A stretch of 64,000 nt of DNA, taken from RGIG3002 sp964449325. GTDB lineage: Bacteria > Bacillota > Clostridia > Lachnospirales > Lachnospiraceae. The position numbers were made by a program, and so were the translations under genes. Of this stretch, positions 9,614 through 18,714 are shown piece by piece; the first letter of the stretch is position 1; every line of letters begins with the position of its first letter. Location of the stretch: assembly GCA_964449325.1 (NCBI GenBank), contig CAYUYJ010000011.1, positions 39,031-103,030 of the forward strand. The letters run 5' to 3'. The notes beneath the pieces are model-generated. The model ran no database searches. It was not told the origin of the DNA and was given only the letters and a program-made list of their open reading frames with translations.

Positions 9614-9655
9614 ACAAATAAACAGCCGTTTCCGTCCCCCCGAAACCGGCTGTTC
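9614..9655 (-). terminator. Rho-independent terminator between the coiled-coil and amidase genes
   Basis: On the minus strand an inverted repeat (arms AACAGCCGGTTTC and GAAACGGCTGTT, one bulged base) with a G-rich loop is followed by TTTATTTG. It sits just after the coiled-coil gene stop and before the amidase ribosome site. Confidence 0.7.
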
Positions 9656-9689
9656 ATCCTATACAGAAACTATACAAAATAACTGCCGT

Positions 9690-10292
9690 TTACATGACAT
9701 CCAAACCGGCGCCCGCTTTTGGTGTATCATCTAAATCCACTTCCTCCAAATCCTCTACCGGATTTAGTTCCGCACGGTTGGCTCTTACAATATCATTGCA
9801 GTTATTTAAAGATTTTATCATTGCATCATAATGTCCGGTTGCTGTTGCAATACTGTGGTCAATAATATTTTCAAGCTGCGCCAAAATATCATCGGTATAC
9901 TGCATGGCTGCTTGACGTACATTATTTGCCTCGATGGTTGCATTATCCAGAATCTCCTGTGCCTGTCTGGTGGCAAGGGTCACAACTTCGTTTGCCTGAG
10001 CATATGCCTGCTGCATGATTTCATGCTCGTTAATTAATTCATTCGTATGAATCGTAGCTTCGTTTATCAATGCTTCTGCCTTTGCACGGGCATCATTTAA
10101 AATGGCTTCTTTATTGCTGATAATTTTCTGATACCGCTTGATTTCATCCGGTGTCTTCATCCTCAGTTCACGAAGAAGTTCATCAATTTCTTCTTTATTT
10201 ACGATTATTTTTGAGTTGGAAAGGGGCTGATATTTACAACCGTCAATATACTCTTCAATCTCATCAATTAGCTGTTCGATTCTGCTGCTCAT
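9690..10292 (-). CDS. Cytoplasmic coiled-coil protein (often labelled ATPase or V-ATPase subunit H-like)
   Basis: A 200-aa soluble protein, mostly predicted coiled coil from about residue 45 to 165, with many Ala, Glu and Gln (for example ARAKAEALINEAT and ATRQAQEILDNAT). The N-terminus (SSRIEQLIDEIEEYIDG) and the acidic C-terminal tail flank it. Proteins of this sort beside coaD in Lachnospiraceae are commonly annotated as ATPase-like, but there is no Walker motif, so I do not support an ATPase activity. The general shape resembles DivIVA/SepIVA-type or stator-like coiled coils. AGGAGA lies 6 bases before the ATG. It is 39 bases downstream of coaD. Confidence 0.72.
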   Translation of the reverse strand: MSSRIEQLIDEIEEYIDGCKYQPLSNSKIIVNKEEIDELLRELRMKTPDEIKRYQKIISNKEAILNDARAKAEALINEATIHTNELINEHEIMQQAYAQANEVVTLATRQAQEILDNATIEANNVRQAAMQYTDDILAQLENIIDHSIATATGHYDAMIKSLNNCNDIVRANRAELNPVEDLEEVDLDDTPKAGAGLDVM

Positions 10293-10331
10293 ACATCTCT
10301 CCTACTTTTGTCGCATCACATATCGATGCTG

Positions 10332-10820
10332 TTATCTGTTTATTCCATATTTCTCATAAATCAGCTTTGCCACGAAATCAGGAACACATTGACTGATATC
10401 TCCGTTAAAGCTTGCAATTTCCTTCACACTGGAAGAACTTAAGTATGCATATTCCAGACTGGTTGTCAAAAACATCGTATCAAGCATACCGCCCGACAAC
10501 TGCCTGTTTGTCTGTGCAATTTGCAATTCATACTCAAAGTCCGTAACCGCCCGCAAACCTCTGACCGAAACATGGATGTCCTTTTCTCTTGCATAATCAA
10601 TTAATAACCCGGTAAAAGATTCCACTTTTACATTCGGAATATCCTTTGTTGCTTCTTTTAATATCTTAACACGTTCCTCCACAGAAAACAATGGACTCTT
10701 TGCTTTATTATTCAATACGCTTACTGTTAATTCATCAAAAATTTCTGCCGAACGTTTTATAATATCCAAATGTCCGTAGGTTACGGGGTCAAAACTTCCC
10801 GGATAGATTGCCGCTTTCAT
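10332..10820 (-). CDS. coaD: Phosphopantetheine adenylyltransferase
   Basis: A 162-aa enzyme of coenzyme A synthesis that joins 4'-phosphopantetheine and ATP to dephospho-CoA. The nucleotidyltransferase motif YPGSFDPVTYGHLDII contains the T/HxGH element. VRGLRAVTDFEYE and the tail block YAYLSSSSVKEIASF, equivalent to ISSTxxR, are also present. Its start overlaps the stop of rsmD by 4 bases (ATGA), matching the conserved rsmD-coaD (ylbH-ylbI) pair of Firmicutes. Confidence 0.95.
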   Translation of the reverse strand: MKAAIYPGSFDPVTYGHLDIIKRSAEIFDELTVSVLNNKAKSPLFSVEERVKILKEATKDIPNVKVESFTGLLIDYAREKDIHVSVRGLRAVTDFEYELQIAQTNRQLSGGMLDTMFLTTSLEYAYLSSSSVKEIASFNGDISQCVPDFVAKLIYEKYGINR

Positions 10821-11374
10821 TTGTCTGCCTTTCTTTGTATAAAAATATGTTTGTTCGTTTTGTATTTCTTTTCCTTTATCATCTCAAAACCGATATTTTC
10901 CAGATAAGAAAAATCTGTTTCTAAAGAGGCCTCTGTTACAATTAAGGATTCTTCTGTAATATACTTCATCCCGGCAAGTTTTTCAAGCACAACACGTTCT
11001 AAATCCTGATTGTATGGCGGGTCCATGAAAACCACATCCACTTCTTTTTCAAACACATTGTTCAGACCGCTTATCACGTCCTGTTTCATTACAACGGCTC
11101 TGTCCTCAAATTTTGTGAACTTCAGATTCGCCTGAATACATTGTATTGCTTCCGAATTGTTCTCAATAAAATAGCTTTTTCTTCCGCCCCGGCTTAAAGC
11201 CTCAATACCGATACCGCCGCTGCCGCTGAACAAATCCAAGAATACACAATCGCTCATGTAGGTTTGAAGCATATTAAACAGGGTTTCCTTAATACGGTCC
11301 GTAGTCGGTCTTGTTATGTTTCCGGCAGGCGTTTTTAAGGGAAGACTTCTTGCTGTTCCTGCGATTACTCTCAT
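10817..11374 (-). CDS. rsmD: 16S rRNA (guanine-966-N2)-methyltransferase RsmD
   Basis: A 185-aa SAM-dependent methyltransferase acting on 16S rRNA G966. It begins MRVIAGTARSLPL, then has RPTTDRIKETLFNML, the SAM-binding FLDLFSGSGGIGIEALSRG and the catalytic VVFMDPPYN. The ATG at 11374 was chosen because GGACAG lies upstream and the family begins with MRVI. The gene overlaps coaD and lies 51 bases after parC. Confidence 0.94.
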   Translation of the reverse strand: MRVIAGTARSLPLKTPAGNITRPTTDRIKETLFNMLQTYMSDCVFLDLFSGSGGIGIEALSRGGRKSYFIENNSEAIQCIQANLKFTKFEDRAVVMKQDVISGLNNVFEKEVDVVFMDPPYNQDLERVVLEKLAGMKYITEESLIVTEASLETDFSYLENIGFEMIKEKKYKTNKHIFIQRKADK

Positions 11375-11425
11375 GCAAATACTGTCCTTTCTTCTCAATC
11401 ATATTACTATACAGATAGGGAAGGA

Positions 11426-13663
11426 TTAAAGCCGTAGCTTTGTTCCTTTTCCGTCACGTCTCATAAGCTTGATTCTGCTTACTTCCAGTGTTTTGTCTGA
11501 ATAAACTAACGGCTCGTCCACACCGTTTTTCGTGAAACGAACACTTTCCACATAATCACCGGAGCCTAACTTCATGCAACGCACTCCGATGGCACCTTTT
11601 TTCTTTTCCGGTATTTCGTCTGCGGAAAAACGTAAGAAATAGCCGTCTTTAGAGCGCAGAATGACATCTTTTAAGTTATCATAAACGGCAATGGACACTA
11701 CCTCGTCCCCGTCTCCTAACTTCGTTGCCGCAACGGTACGTTTTGCTACATCAAATTCTCCGCCGTCTACCACTTTGAACATGGATTGCTTGGTTCCGAA
11801 TACAATCCGGTATAAATTCAAATACATCTGGCTTGTAACAAATATCATTTCCTCTTTTTCGGATTTAAAATTACTTACGTTATCAATAGGAACACCCTTA
11901 TCACGGAATTTTCCAAAAGGTAAGTCCGCAACCTTTACCGTATGAAGCTGTCCGATATTGGTAAAAATACAGATACGACCGGTATTTTTACACTTAAATA
12001 CATATTTATTTTCCGCATCTGCCGCTTCCTTATTCCTTTCATAAGTAGGAATATCCACGGTTTTTGCATAACCAAAACGATCCATCAGGAACATGACTTC
12101 CATTTCTTCCTGCTTTTTCTCTTCGTATACGGCTTCTTCCCCGTTCTCAACCACGGTTTTTCGTTTGGTACCAAATTCCTTTTTGATAGCATCCAGTTCA
12201 TTCATAATGACCTGTGCCATGGAATCTCTTCTTGCCAAAATATCTTCATAACGATAAATGTTTGCCATCGTTTCTTCATGTTCTTTGATTAATGCTTCCA
12301 GTTCCAGACCGATTAATTTATATAAACGCATTTCCAAAATTGCATTTGCCTGTTTTTCGGTAAAACGAAGCTGCTCTGCCATGATTTTGGATTCCTTGGA
12401 TTTAAATTTAATGCCGTCAGTAGTACCGTTTACAAGACAATCCTTTGCCATCGGTCTGTCTTTGGAACCGCGTAGAATTTCAATGACCAAATCAATGACG
12501 TTGCAGGCTTTAATTAATCCCTCCTGAATTTCCTTTCGCTCCAATTCTTTTTCCAGCAAAGTACTGTATTTTCTCTGGGCTGTTGCAAACTGAAAATCCA
12601 CACTTTCCTTGATGATACGTTTCAATCCCATTGTTTCCGGTCTGCCGTTTGCAATGGCAAGCATATTAACACCGAAAGTATCCTCCAGACGGGTCTTTTT
12701 GTAGAGCATGTTTTTGAAATTTTCTACATCCGCATCCTTACGAAGTTCAATCACAATCCGAATGCCTTCTTTGGAGGATTGATTGGTAATATCTACAATA
12801 TCCTGTGTTTTCTTTGTCTCGGCAAGTGCTGCCACATCCGACAAAAACTTGGAAATATTGGCACCAATCATGGGATACGGAATTTCAGTAATGACAAGAT
12901 TCGTTTTTCCGCCTTTTCCTTTCTCAATCTCCACCTTACCCCGTACCTTGATTTTACCGGTTCCGGTTTCGTAAATGGAAAGCAGCTCATCCTTGTTAAT
13001 AACAATACCGCCGGTAGGAAAATCCGGTCCCTTTACAAACCGCATCAGTTCCTTTGTGGTAATGGCTTCATTCATCATATACGCCTTGGTTGCATCAATG
13101 ACCTCCGAAAGATTGTGAGGCGGAATACTGGTTGTCATTCCGACAGCAATACCTTCGGAACCGTTTACCAAAAGATTCGGAATTTTTACCGGAAGAACGC
13201 TTGGCTCCTTTTCCGTCTCATCAAAGTTTGGAATAAAATCCACCACGTCCTTATCTAAATCCGAAAGAAATGCATCCTGTGTAATTTTCTGTAATCTCGC
13301 CTCGGTATAACGCATTGCCGCTGCACCGTCACCTTCGATGTTTCCGAAGTTACCGTGTCCGTCTATCAAGGGCAGTCCCTTTTTAAAATCCTGTGACATC
13401 ACCACAAGCGCTTCATAAATGGAACTGTCTCCGTGGGGATGGTATTTACCCATCGTATCACCCACAATACGGGCACTCTTTCTGTATGGTCTGTCATAAC
13501 GAATACCCAGTTCGTGCATATCGTACAGCACTCTTCTTTGTACCGGCTTTAATCCGTCACGAACATCCGGTAATGCTCTTGCCACAATAACGCTCATGGC
13601 ATAATCTATGTAGGATTTCTGCATGACCTCGGAATATTCCGTTTTAATAATTTTTTCTTCCAT
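11426..13663 (-). CDS. parC: Type IIA DNA topoisomerase subunit A, ParC-like
   Basis: A 745-aa DNA-cleaving subunit that pairs with the adjacent ParE-like subunit to decatenate or relax DNA. The winged-helix region carries DGLKPVQRRVLY, the quinolone-region block HPHGDSSIYEALVVMSQ, and the catalytic Tyr in AAMRYTEARL. The C-terminal beta-pinwheel has blades such as KKKGAIGVRCMKLG. I see no QRRGGxG GyrA box, and the protein is shorter than typical GyrA, which favours topoisomerase IV over gyrase; many annotations of clostridial copies still say gyrase A. ATG at 13663 has GAGG 6 bases upstream. It follows parE after 39 bases. Confidence 0.85.
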   Translation of the reverse strand: MEEKIIKTEYSEVMQKSYIDYAMSVIVARALPDVRDGLKPVQRRVLYDMHELGIRYDRPYRKSARIVGDTMGKYHPHGDSSIYEALVVMSQDFKKGLPLIDGHGNFGNIEGDGAAAMRYTEARLQKITQDAFLSDLDKDVVDFIPNFDETEKEPSVLPVKIPNLLVNGSEGIAVGMTTSIPPHNLSEVIDATKAYMMNEAITTKELMRFVKGPDFPTGGIVINKDELLSIYETGTGKIKVRGKVEIEKGKGGKTNLVITEIPYPMIGANISKFLSDVAALAETKKTQDIVDITNQSSKEGIRIVIELRKDADVENFKNMLYKKTRLEDTFGVNMLAIANGRPETMGLKRIIKESVDFQFATAQRKYSTLLEKELERKEIQEGLIKACNVIDLVIEILRGSKDRPMAKDCLVNGTTDGIKFKSKESKIMAEQLRFTEKQANAILEMRLYKLIGLELEALIKEHEETMANIYRYEDILARRDSMAQVIMNELDAIKKEFGTKRKTVVENGEEAVYEEKKQEEMEVMFLMDRFGYAKTVDIPTYERNKEAADAENKYVFKCKNTGRICIFTNIGQLHTVKVADLPFGKFRDKGVPIDNVSNFKSEKEEMIFVTSQMYLNLYRIVFGTKQSMFKVVDGGEFDVAKRTVAATKLGDGDEVVSIAVYDNLKDVILRSKDGYFLRFSADEIPEKKKGAIGVRCMKLGSGDYVESVRFTKNGVDEPLVYSDKTLEVSRIKLMRRDGKGTKLRL

Positions 13664-13702
13664 GTCTTTCCTCACTTCTATCCTGCTTTACGCGTTTTCT
13701 AT

Positions 13703-15625
13703 CTAGACATCTAATTCCGCGTCAGTGGCGTGGTCATAAATAAATGCTTTTCTTGGTGGTACTTCCGTTCCCATCAGCAATTCCGTTACTTCCGATGCCA
13801 TTCTTGCATCCTCAATTTCTACCTGCTTCAAAATTCTTGTTTCCGGATTTAAGGTAGTCTCCCAAAGCTGCCCCGCATCCATTTCACCAAGGCCTTTATA
13901 GCGTTGCAGGGTGAAGGAACCTTTGTGGGTTTTCCTGTATTTTTCCAAGGCTTTATCATCATACAGATATTCTTCTTTTCCCTTAGAGGGCATCGCCTTG
14001 TACAGAGGCGGCATGGCAAGATATACATGTCCTTCAAAAATCAGTTCCGGCATAAACCGGTAAAACAATGTCAAAAGCAGTGTGGAAATATGCGCACCAT
14101 CCACATCCGCATCCGCCATAATAATAATTTTGTTATAACGCAGCTTAGTAATATCAAAATCGTTTCCGTAGCCTTCCGAAAAGCCACAGCCGAAAGCATT
14201 AATCATCGTTTTGATTTCCGCATTGGCAAGCACTTTATCAATACTTGCCTTCTCTACATTCAGAATTTTACCACGAATCGGCAAAATCGCCTGAAACGCA
14301 CGATTTCTTGCAGTTTTGGCGCTTCCGCCCGCAGAATCACCTTCTACAATGAAAATTTCGCACTTTGAAGCGTCTTTTGACTCGCAATTTGCAAGTTTTC
14401 CGTTAGAATCGAAGGAAAATTTCTGCTTTGTCAGCATATTGGTTTTGGCTTTTTCTTCGGTTTTGCGGATTTTGGCTGCCTTTTCGGCACAGCCGATTAC
14501 ATTTTTTAAGGTTTCCAAATTCCGGTCGAAAAACCGTACTACTTCATCGCCGGTTACTTTTGCAACTGCCTTTGCGGCATCCTGATTGTCTAACTTTGTC
14601 TTGGTCTGTCCTTCAAAACGAGGGTCCGGATGCTTAATGGAAACTACCGCCGTCATACCGTTTCGTACATCGGCACCGGTAAAGTTTACATCCTTTTCCT
14701 TCAAGATGTTCAGCTCTCTTGCATAGGTATTGATAATGTTGGTGAACATGGTTTTAAAGCCGGTCAGATGAGTTCCGCCCTCTGCATTGTAAATATTGTT
14801 ACAAAAACCCAGTACATTTTCGTGAAATTCATTTACATACTGGAAAGCTACCTCTACAAAAACACCTTCGCTTTCTCCCTGATAATAGATAACATCATGA
14901 ATGGTTTCTTTTGTTTTATTCATATCCTTGATGAAGCCGATGATTCCTTCCGGCTCATGAAATTCCAATATTTCCGGCTCATCCTTACGCATATCTCGAA
15001 ATACAATGGTAAGATTGGGGTTTAAATATGCCGTTTCATGAAGACGGCTTTTTACTTCATCCTCTTTGAATCTTGTTTTATCAAAAATCGTATCATCCGG
15101 CAGAAAATTAATGCAGGTACCTGTCTCTTTTGTCTTTCCTACTACCGGCAGCAATCCGTTTTCCAGTTCAATAATCGGATTCCCACGCTCGTATTTATCC
15201 TCGTAGATAAAGCCACCATTCTTGACCCGCACAGTCAATGCTGTGGAAAGCGCATTCACTACGGAAGATCCTACACCATGCAGACCACCGCTTGTTTTGT
15301 AAGCGGAATTATCGAATTTACCGCCTGCATGCAGCGTAGTAAAAACAAGACGTTCGGCGCTGATACCCTTTTCGTGCATACCTACCGGAATGCCTCGCCC
15401 GTTGTCTTCTATGGTTGCTGAACCGTCAGCCTCTAAGGTAACGGTAATTTTGCTGCAAAATCCGGCAAGATGCTCATCCACCGCATTATCTACAATTTCA
15501 TATATCAGATGGTTCAAGCCTTTGGTAGAAACGCTGCCGATATACATTCCCGGACGCTTTCTGACCGCCTCTAAGCCTTCTAAGACGGTAATGCTTGACG
15601 CATCATAAGTATTGGTATTTGCCAT
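13703..15625 (-). CDS. parE: Type IIA DNA topoisomerase subunit B, ParE-like
   Basis: A 640-aa ATPase subunit. The GHKL ATP-binding fold shows EIVDNAVDEHLAGF, the DNGRGIPVG motif and the GGLHGVGSSVVNAL lid. The Toprim domain shows IFIVEGDSAGGSAKTARNR and MADADVDGAHISTLL (metal-binding Asp residues). The C-terminus has LQRYKGLGEMDAGQLW. ATG at 15625 is preceded by GGAAGG at longer-than-ideal spacing. It forms a two-gene unit with parC. A small perfect hairpin (TCTGCC/GGCAGA, 15650-15665) lies in the leader. Confidence 0.88.
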   Translation of the reverse strand: MANTNTYDASSITVLEGLEAVRKRPGMYIGSVSTKGLNHLIYEIVDNAVDEHLAGFCSKITVTLEADGSATIEDNGRGIPVGMHEKGISAERLVFTTLHAGGKFDNSAYKTSGGLHGVGSSVVNALSTALTVRVKNGGFIYEDKYERGNPIIELENGLLPVVGKTKETGTCINFLPDDTIFDKTRFKEDEVKSRLHETAYLNPNLTIVFRDMRKDEPEILEFHEPEGIIGFIKDMNKTKETIHDVIYYQGESEGVFVEVAFQYVNEFHENVLGFCNNIYNAEGGTHLTGFKTMFTNIINTYARELNILKEKDVNFTGADVRNGMTAVVSIKHPDPRFEGQTKTKLDNQDAAKAVAKVTGDEVVRFFDRNLETLKNVIGCAEKAAKIRKTEEKAKTNMLTKQKFSFDSNGKLANCESKDASKCEIFIVEGDSAGGSAKTARNRAFQAILPIRGKILNVEKASIDKVLANAEIKTMINAFGCGFSEGYGNDFDITKLRYNKIIIMADADVDGAHISTLLLTLFYRFMPELIFEGHVYLAMPPLYKAMPSKGKEEYLYDDKALEKYRKTHKGSFTLQRYKGLGEMDAGQLWETTLNPETRILKQVEIEDARMASEVTELLMGTEVPPRKAFIYDHATDAELDV

Positions 15626-15796
15626 TTCCTTCAATCCCTTCCAGGTAATTCTGCCAAAGGGCAGACTTCACCCAAATATACATTCTGATACTACCATATA
15701 TTTTGTGGTTTGAAAAGAGAAAAATACTTGATATTGGGATTCGCTTTTTTTGTCGGCTCATGTATAATAAAGGAAAAAGTGAAAAGGAGACTGCCT

Positions 15797-16522
15797 ATGA
15801 AACTGATTTTTATTCGCCACGGAGACCCGAATTATGAACTGGACTGCCTGACCGAAAAAGGAAAACGGGAGGCTGCCGCGCTGGCAAAACGGGTAAAGAC
15901 CTGGGATATTACACATATCTACTGCTCTCCTATGGGACGGGCACAGGAAACTGCTTCCTATTGTCTGAAAGAATTAAAACGGGATGATGCCACAACCTAC
16001 GAATGGCTGCGGGAATTCCAGGCACCCATTATTCATCCTCAAAAAGGCAGAAAACATACACCATGGGATTTTATGCCTTCCTACTGGACTGCGGAACCGA
16101 AATTTTACGATAAGGACCATTGGTTTGAGGCACCGGTGCTGCAAGCTTCGGAAGTGGATATAAAAACCTATTACAAGGAAGTTTGTGATGGTCTTGACGG
16201 AATTCTTGCAGAATATGGTTATTTTAGGGAAAATGGTTATTATCGGGTAAAAAAACATCCTGAAAAAGAAGATATTCTCGTCTTTTTCTGTCATTTAGGT
16301 GTAAGCTATGTCTGTATGTCACATTTACTCGGAATTTCTCCTTCTGTTATGTGGCAGAGCTTTTTTACAGCACCAACCTCGGTTACTGTTTTGGGAAGTG
16401 AAGAACGTATAGAAGGAGAAGCAGGATTTCGTTGTCAGGTGCTTGGGGATACGAAACATCTTGCTGCGGCAGGAGAACCGATTTCTTCCTCCGGCTATTT
16501 TACGGATGCGTTTCAATTCTAA
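15797..16522 (+). CDS. Histidine phosphatase (phosphoglycerate mutase-like) family protein
   Basis: A 241-aa member of the histidine phosphatase superfamily. The catalytic motif LIFIRHGDP is at residues 3-11, YCSPMGRAQETA supplies the phosphate pocket, and VFFCHLGVS carries the second His. It is longer than minimal family members, with an inserted aromatic-rich segment (about residues 85-115) that may shape a specific substrate pocket. AAGGAG sits 8 bases before the ATG, and a TATAAT at 15763-15768 is a possible -10 element. The substrate is unknown. It stands alone on the plus strand, converging on leuD. Confidence 0.85.
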   Translation: MKLIFIRHGDPNYELDCLTEKGKREAAALAKRVKTWDITHIYCSPMGRAQETASYCLKELKRDDATTYEWLREFQAPIIHPQKGRKHTPWDFMPSYWTAEPKFYDKDHWFEAPVLQASEVDIKTYYKEVCDGLDGILAEYGYFRENGYYRVKKHPEKEDILVFFCHLGVSYVCMSHLLGISPSVMWQSFFTAPTSVTVLGSEERIEGEAGFRCQVLGDTKHLAAAGEPISSSGYFTDAFQF

Positions 16523-16559
16523 AGCATTGTTGCAGTATCCTGACTCATTCCGGCTATAT

Positions 16560-16604
16560 AAAATGCCGTCACTTGACTGTTTCTTTACAAGTGACGGCAT
16601 TTTG
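16560..16604. terminator. Bidirectional terminator between the phosphatase gene and leuD
   Basis: A perfect inverted repeat with arms AAAATGCCGTCACTTG and CAAGTGACGGCATTTT (16560-16575 and 16588-16603) and a 12-base loop. A/T flanks give a U-tract on both strands, fitting two convergent genes. Confidence 0.85.
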
Positions 16605-16659
16605 CCTGTCTGATATCTGTTTATAAAACATTTTTTAAGACTGCAATCCAAAGGAAATG

Positions 16660-17148
16660 TTATTTCTGATTAATATAGTTTACGAGTCCTTCTGCTGCAA
16701 TAATTTTCTGCATAAACTCCGGAAATGCCTGTCCTTTAAAGGTTGTTCCCTTAGTTACATTTGTAATCACACCGGAATCGAAATCTACTTCCACTTCATC
16801 TCCCGCTTCAATTCCTTTGGAAGCCTCCGGACATTCGATAATCGGCAGTCCGATATTAATGGCATTGCGATAAAAAATTCTTGCAAAAGTTTCCGCAATA
16901 ACACAACTTACACCCGCAGCCTTAATAGCGATTGGTGCATGCTCTCTGGAGGAACCGCAGCCAAAGTTTTTGTCGGCAACGATGATATCTCCCTTCTTTA
17001 CGTTTTTGATGAAATCCTTATCAATATCCTCCATACAGTGTTGTGCTAACTCCGCAGGGTCAGAGGAATTCAAATATCTTGCCGGAATAATTACATCCGT
17101 ATCTACATTATCACCATATTTAAAAACAGTACCGTTTGCTTTTTTCAT
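16660..17148 (-). CDS. leuD: 3-Isopropylmalate dehydratase small subunit
   Basis: A 162-aa small subunit of isopropylmalate isomerase, the second step of leucine synthesis. It shows FKYGDNVDTDVIIPARYL, the substrate loop FGCGSSREHAPIAIKAAG, and IFYRNAINIGLP, all of the LeuD/HacB-type swivel domain. ATG at 17148; an upstream TTG frame is not needed. It follows leuC after 36 bases. Stand-alone short subunits like this, paired with a LeuC of about 420 aa, are the clostridial/archaeal form. Confidence 0.95.
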   Translation of the reverse strand: MKKANGTVFKYGDNVDTDVIIPARYLNSSDPAELAQHCMEDIDKDFIKNVKKGDIIVADKNFGCGSSREHAPIAIKAAGVSCVIAETFARIFYRNAINIGLPIIECPEASKGIEAGDEVEVDFDSGVITNVTKGTTFKGQAFPEFMQKIIAAEGLVNYINQK

Positions 17149-17184
17149 AATTGTCGTATTCCTTTCCAAATGAAGTTTTTCTAT

Positions 17185-18450
17185 TTACATAATCTCTTCC
17201 GGACCGGAAATTTTTCCGGTTACGGCACTTGCTGCTGCAACAGCAGGGCTTGCCAGATAAATTTCGGAATCGATATGTCCCATACGTCCTACAAAGTTAC
17301 GGTTTGTGGTAGATACGCAGCGTTCTCCTTCTGCAAGAATACCCATATAACCGCCAAGGCAGGGACCACAGGTCGGTGTACTTACTACGGCACCGGCTTC
17401 AATAAAGGTCTTTATCAAGCCTTCCTCCATTGCCTGCATATAAATTGCCTGTGTTGCCGGAATGACAATGCAACGCATTCCCTTCTTTACATGTTTCCCC
17501 TGTAAAACCTCAGCAGCAATACGCAAATCATCCAGTCTGCCGTTGGTACAGGAACCGATAACTACCTGGTCAATCGTAATCTCTTCCTTAATTTCGCTTA
17601 AGGTTTTTGTATTTTCCGGCAAATGCGGGAATGCTACCGTTGATTCCAAGGTACTTAAATCAATCGTATATTCCGCATCATAAACTGCATCTTCATCTGC
17701 TTCATAAATGGTATAGCTTCTCTTGGAATGTTCCTTCATATAGCTTTCAGCAACATCATCTACCGGGAAAATACCGTTCTTTCCACCTGCTTCAATTGCC
17801 ATATTGGCAATCGTAAAACGATCGTCCATAGAAAGATTTTTGATTCCCTCTCCTACGAACTCCATCGATTTGTACAGGGCACCGTCTACACCAATCATAC
17901 CGATAATATGTAAAATCACATCTTTTCCGCTGACCCATTTAGCAGGTTTTCCGATTAAGTTAAATTTAATGGCACCGGGAACCTTAAACCATGCTTTTCC
18001 TGTTGCCATTCCGGCAGCCATATCCGTACTTCCCACACCGGTAGAAAATGCGCCTAAAGCACCGTAGGTACAAGTATGAGAATCGGCACCGATAATTACA
18101 TCTCCTGCAACGGTTAATCCTTTTTCGGGAAGCAGCGCATGCTCAATTCCCATTTCACCTACTTCAAAATAGTTAGTAATCTCATTTCTTTTTGCAAATT
18201 CACGTACACACTTACAATGCTCTGCGGATTTAATATCTTTATTCGGAACAAAATGGTCAGGTACAAGGGCAATTTTATCTTTGTCAAATACACCGTTTAC
18301 CTTCATTTTATCCATTTCCTTAATTGCAACCGGACTGGTAATATCATTGCCCAGCACTAAGTCCAAATCCGCCTCAATTAACTGACCGGCTTCCACTTTG
18401 TCAAGTCCTGCATGAGCCGCTAAAATCTTCTGCGTCATTGTCATTCCCAT
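17185..18450 (-). CDS. leuC: 3-Isopropylmalate dehydratase large subunit
   Basis: A 421-aa aconitase-family [4Fe-4S] enzyme that interconverts 2- and 3-isopropylmalate with LeuD. Cluster-ligand Cys residues lie in the block GADSHTCTYGALG, in VIGSCTNGR, and in TPTCGPCLGGYMG. The start at 18450 has GGAGGAA 8 bases upstream. The promoter and operator in the divergent region upstream (18561-18646) suggest control by the neighbouring LysR protein, which fits leucine biosynthesis genes. Confidence 0.95.
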   Translation of the reverse strand: MGMTMTQKILAAHAGLDKVEAGQLIEADLDLVLGNDITSPVAIKEMDKMKVNGVFDKDKIALVPDHFVPNKDIKSAEHCKCVREFAKRNEITNYFEVGEMGIEHALLPEKGLTVAGDVIIGADSHTCTYGALGAFSTGVGSTDMAAGMATGKAWFKVPGAIKFNLIGKPAKWVSGKDVILHIIGMIGVDGALYKSMEFVGEGIKNLSMDDRFTIANMAIEAGGKNGIFPVDDVAESYMKEHSKRSYTIYEADEDAVYDAEYTIDLSTLESTVAFPHLPENTKTLSEIKEEITIDQVVIGSCTNGRLDDLRIAAEVLQGKHVKKGMRCIVIPATQAIYMQAMEEGLIKTFIEAGAVVSTPTCGPCLGGYMGILAEGERCVSTTNRNFVGRMGHIDSEIYLASPAVAAASAVTGKISGPEEIM

Positions 18451-18560
18451 TTTCTTATTCCTCCAATTTTTTCTGTAATTCTGCGAAAATAAACAGTTTT
18501 ACGCTCTTCAATATCCTTGTAAAACCAAACGCCCACGTCGTTTTTTCCGCTTCTTGAATC

Positions 18561-18589
18561 ATAGTAGCATAAAAAGAAACATTCCTCAA
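18561..18589 (-). promoter_or_regulatory. Candidate promoter of leuCD
   Basis: On the minus strand TTGAGG (18584-18589) and TACTAT (18561-18566) are separated by 17 bases. The palindromic operator begins 3 bases upstream of the -35 box, the usual position for LysR-type activation. Confidence 0.55.
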
Positions 18590-18592
18590 ATA

Positions 18593-18646
18593 CATATTAT
18601 TCATATTTTCTATAATTTGAAGTTATGTTCTGAATATGATAATATG
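18593..18646. promoter_or_regulatory. Inverted-repeat operator between leuC and lysR
   Basis: Arms CATATTATTCATATT (18593-18607) and AATATGATAATATG (18633-18646) are complementary apart from one indel, with a 25-base spacer. The site is next to the leuC -35 box and overlaps the putative lysR -10 box. Confidence 0.5.
18617..18645 (+). promoter_or_regulatory. Candidate promoter of the lysR gene
   Basis: TTGAAG (18617-18622) and TAATAT (18640-18645) with a 17-base spacer. The -10 box lies inside the right arm of the operator, so binding there should repress the regulator's own gene. Confidence 0.45.
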
Positions 18647-18714
18647 AAATATATAGCTATAGTAAGTCCTCATTACAGACTCTATAAATCATCTTATGAA
18701 AGGAACTGTCATTT

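Noticed and set aside
9601..9657. N-terminal extension of the amidase to an ATG at 9657.
   Set aside because: The extension translates a terminator hairpin; the GTG at 9600 has a well-spaced GGAG.
11426..15625. Assignment of the topoisomerase pair as gyrase.
   Set aside because: No GyrA box was seen in the A subunit and its C-terminal domain is short, so ParC/ParE is preferred, though not proven.
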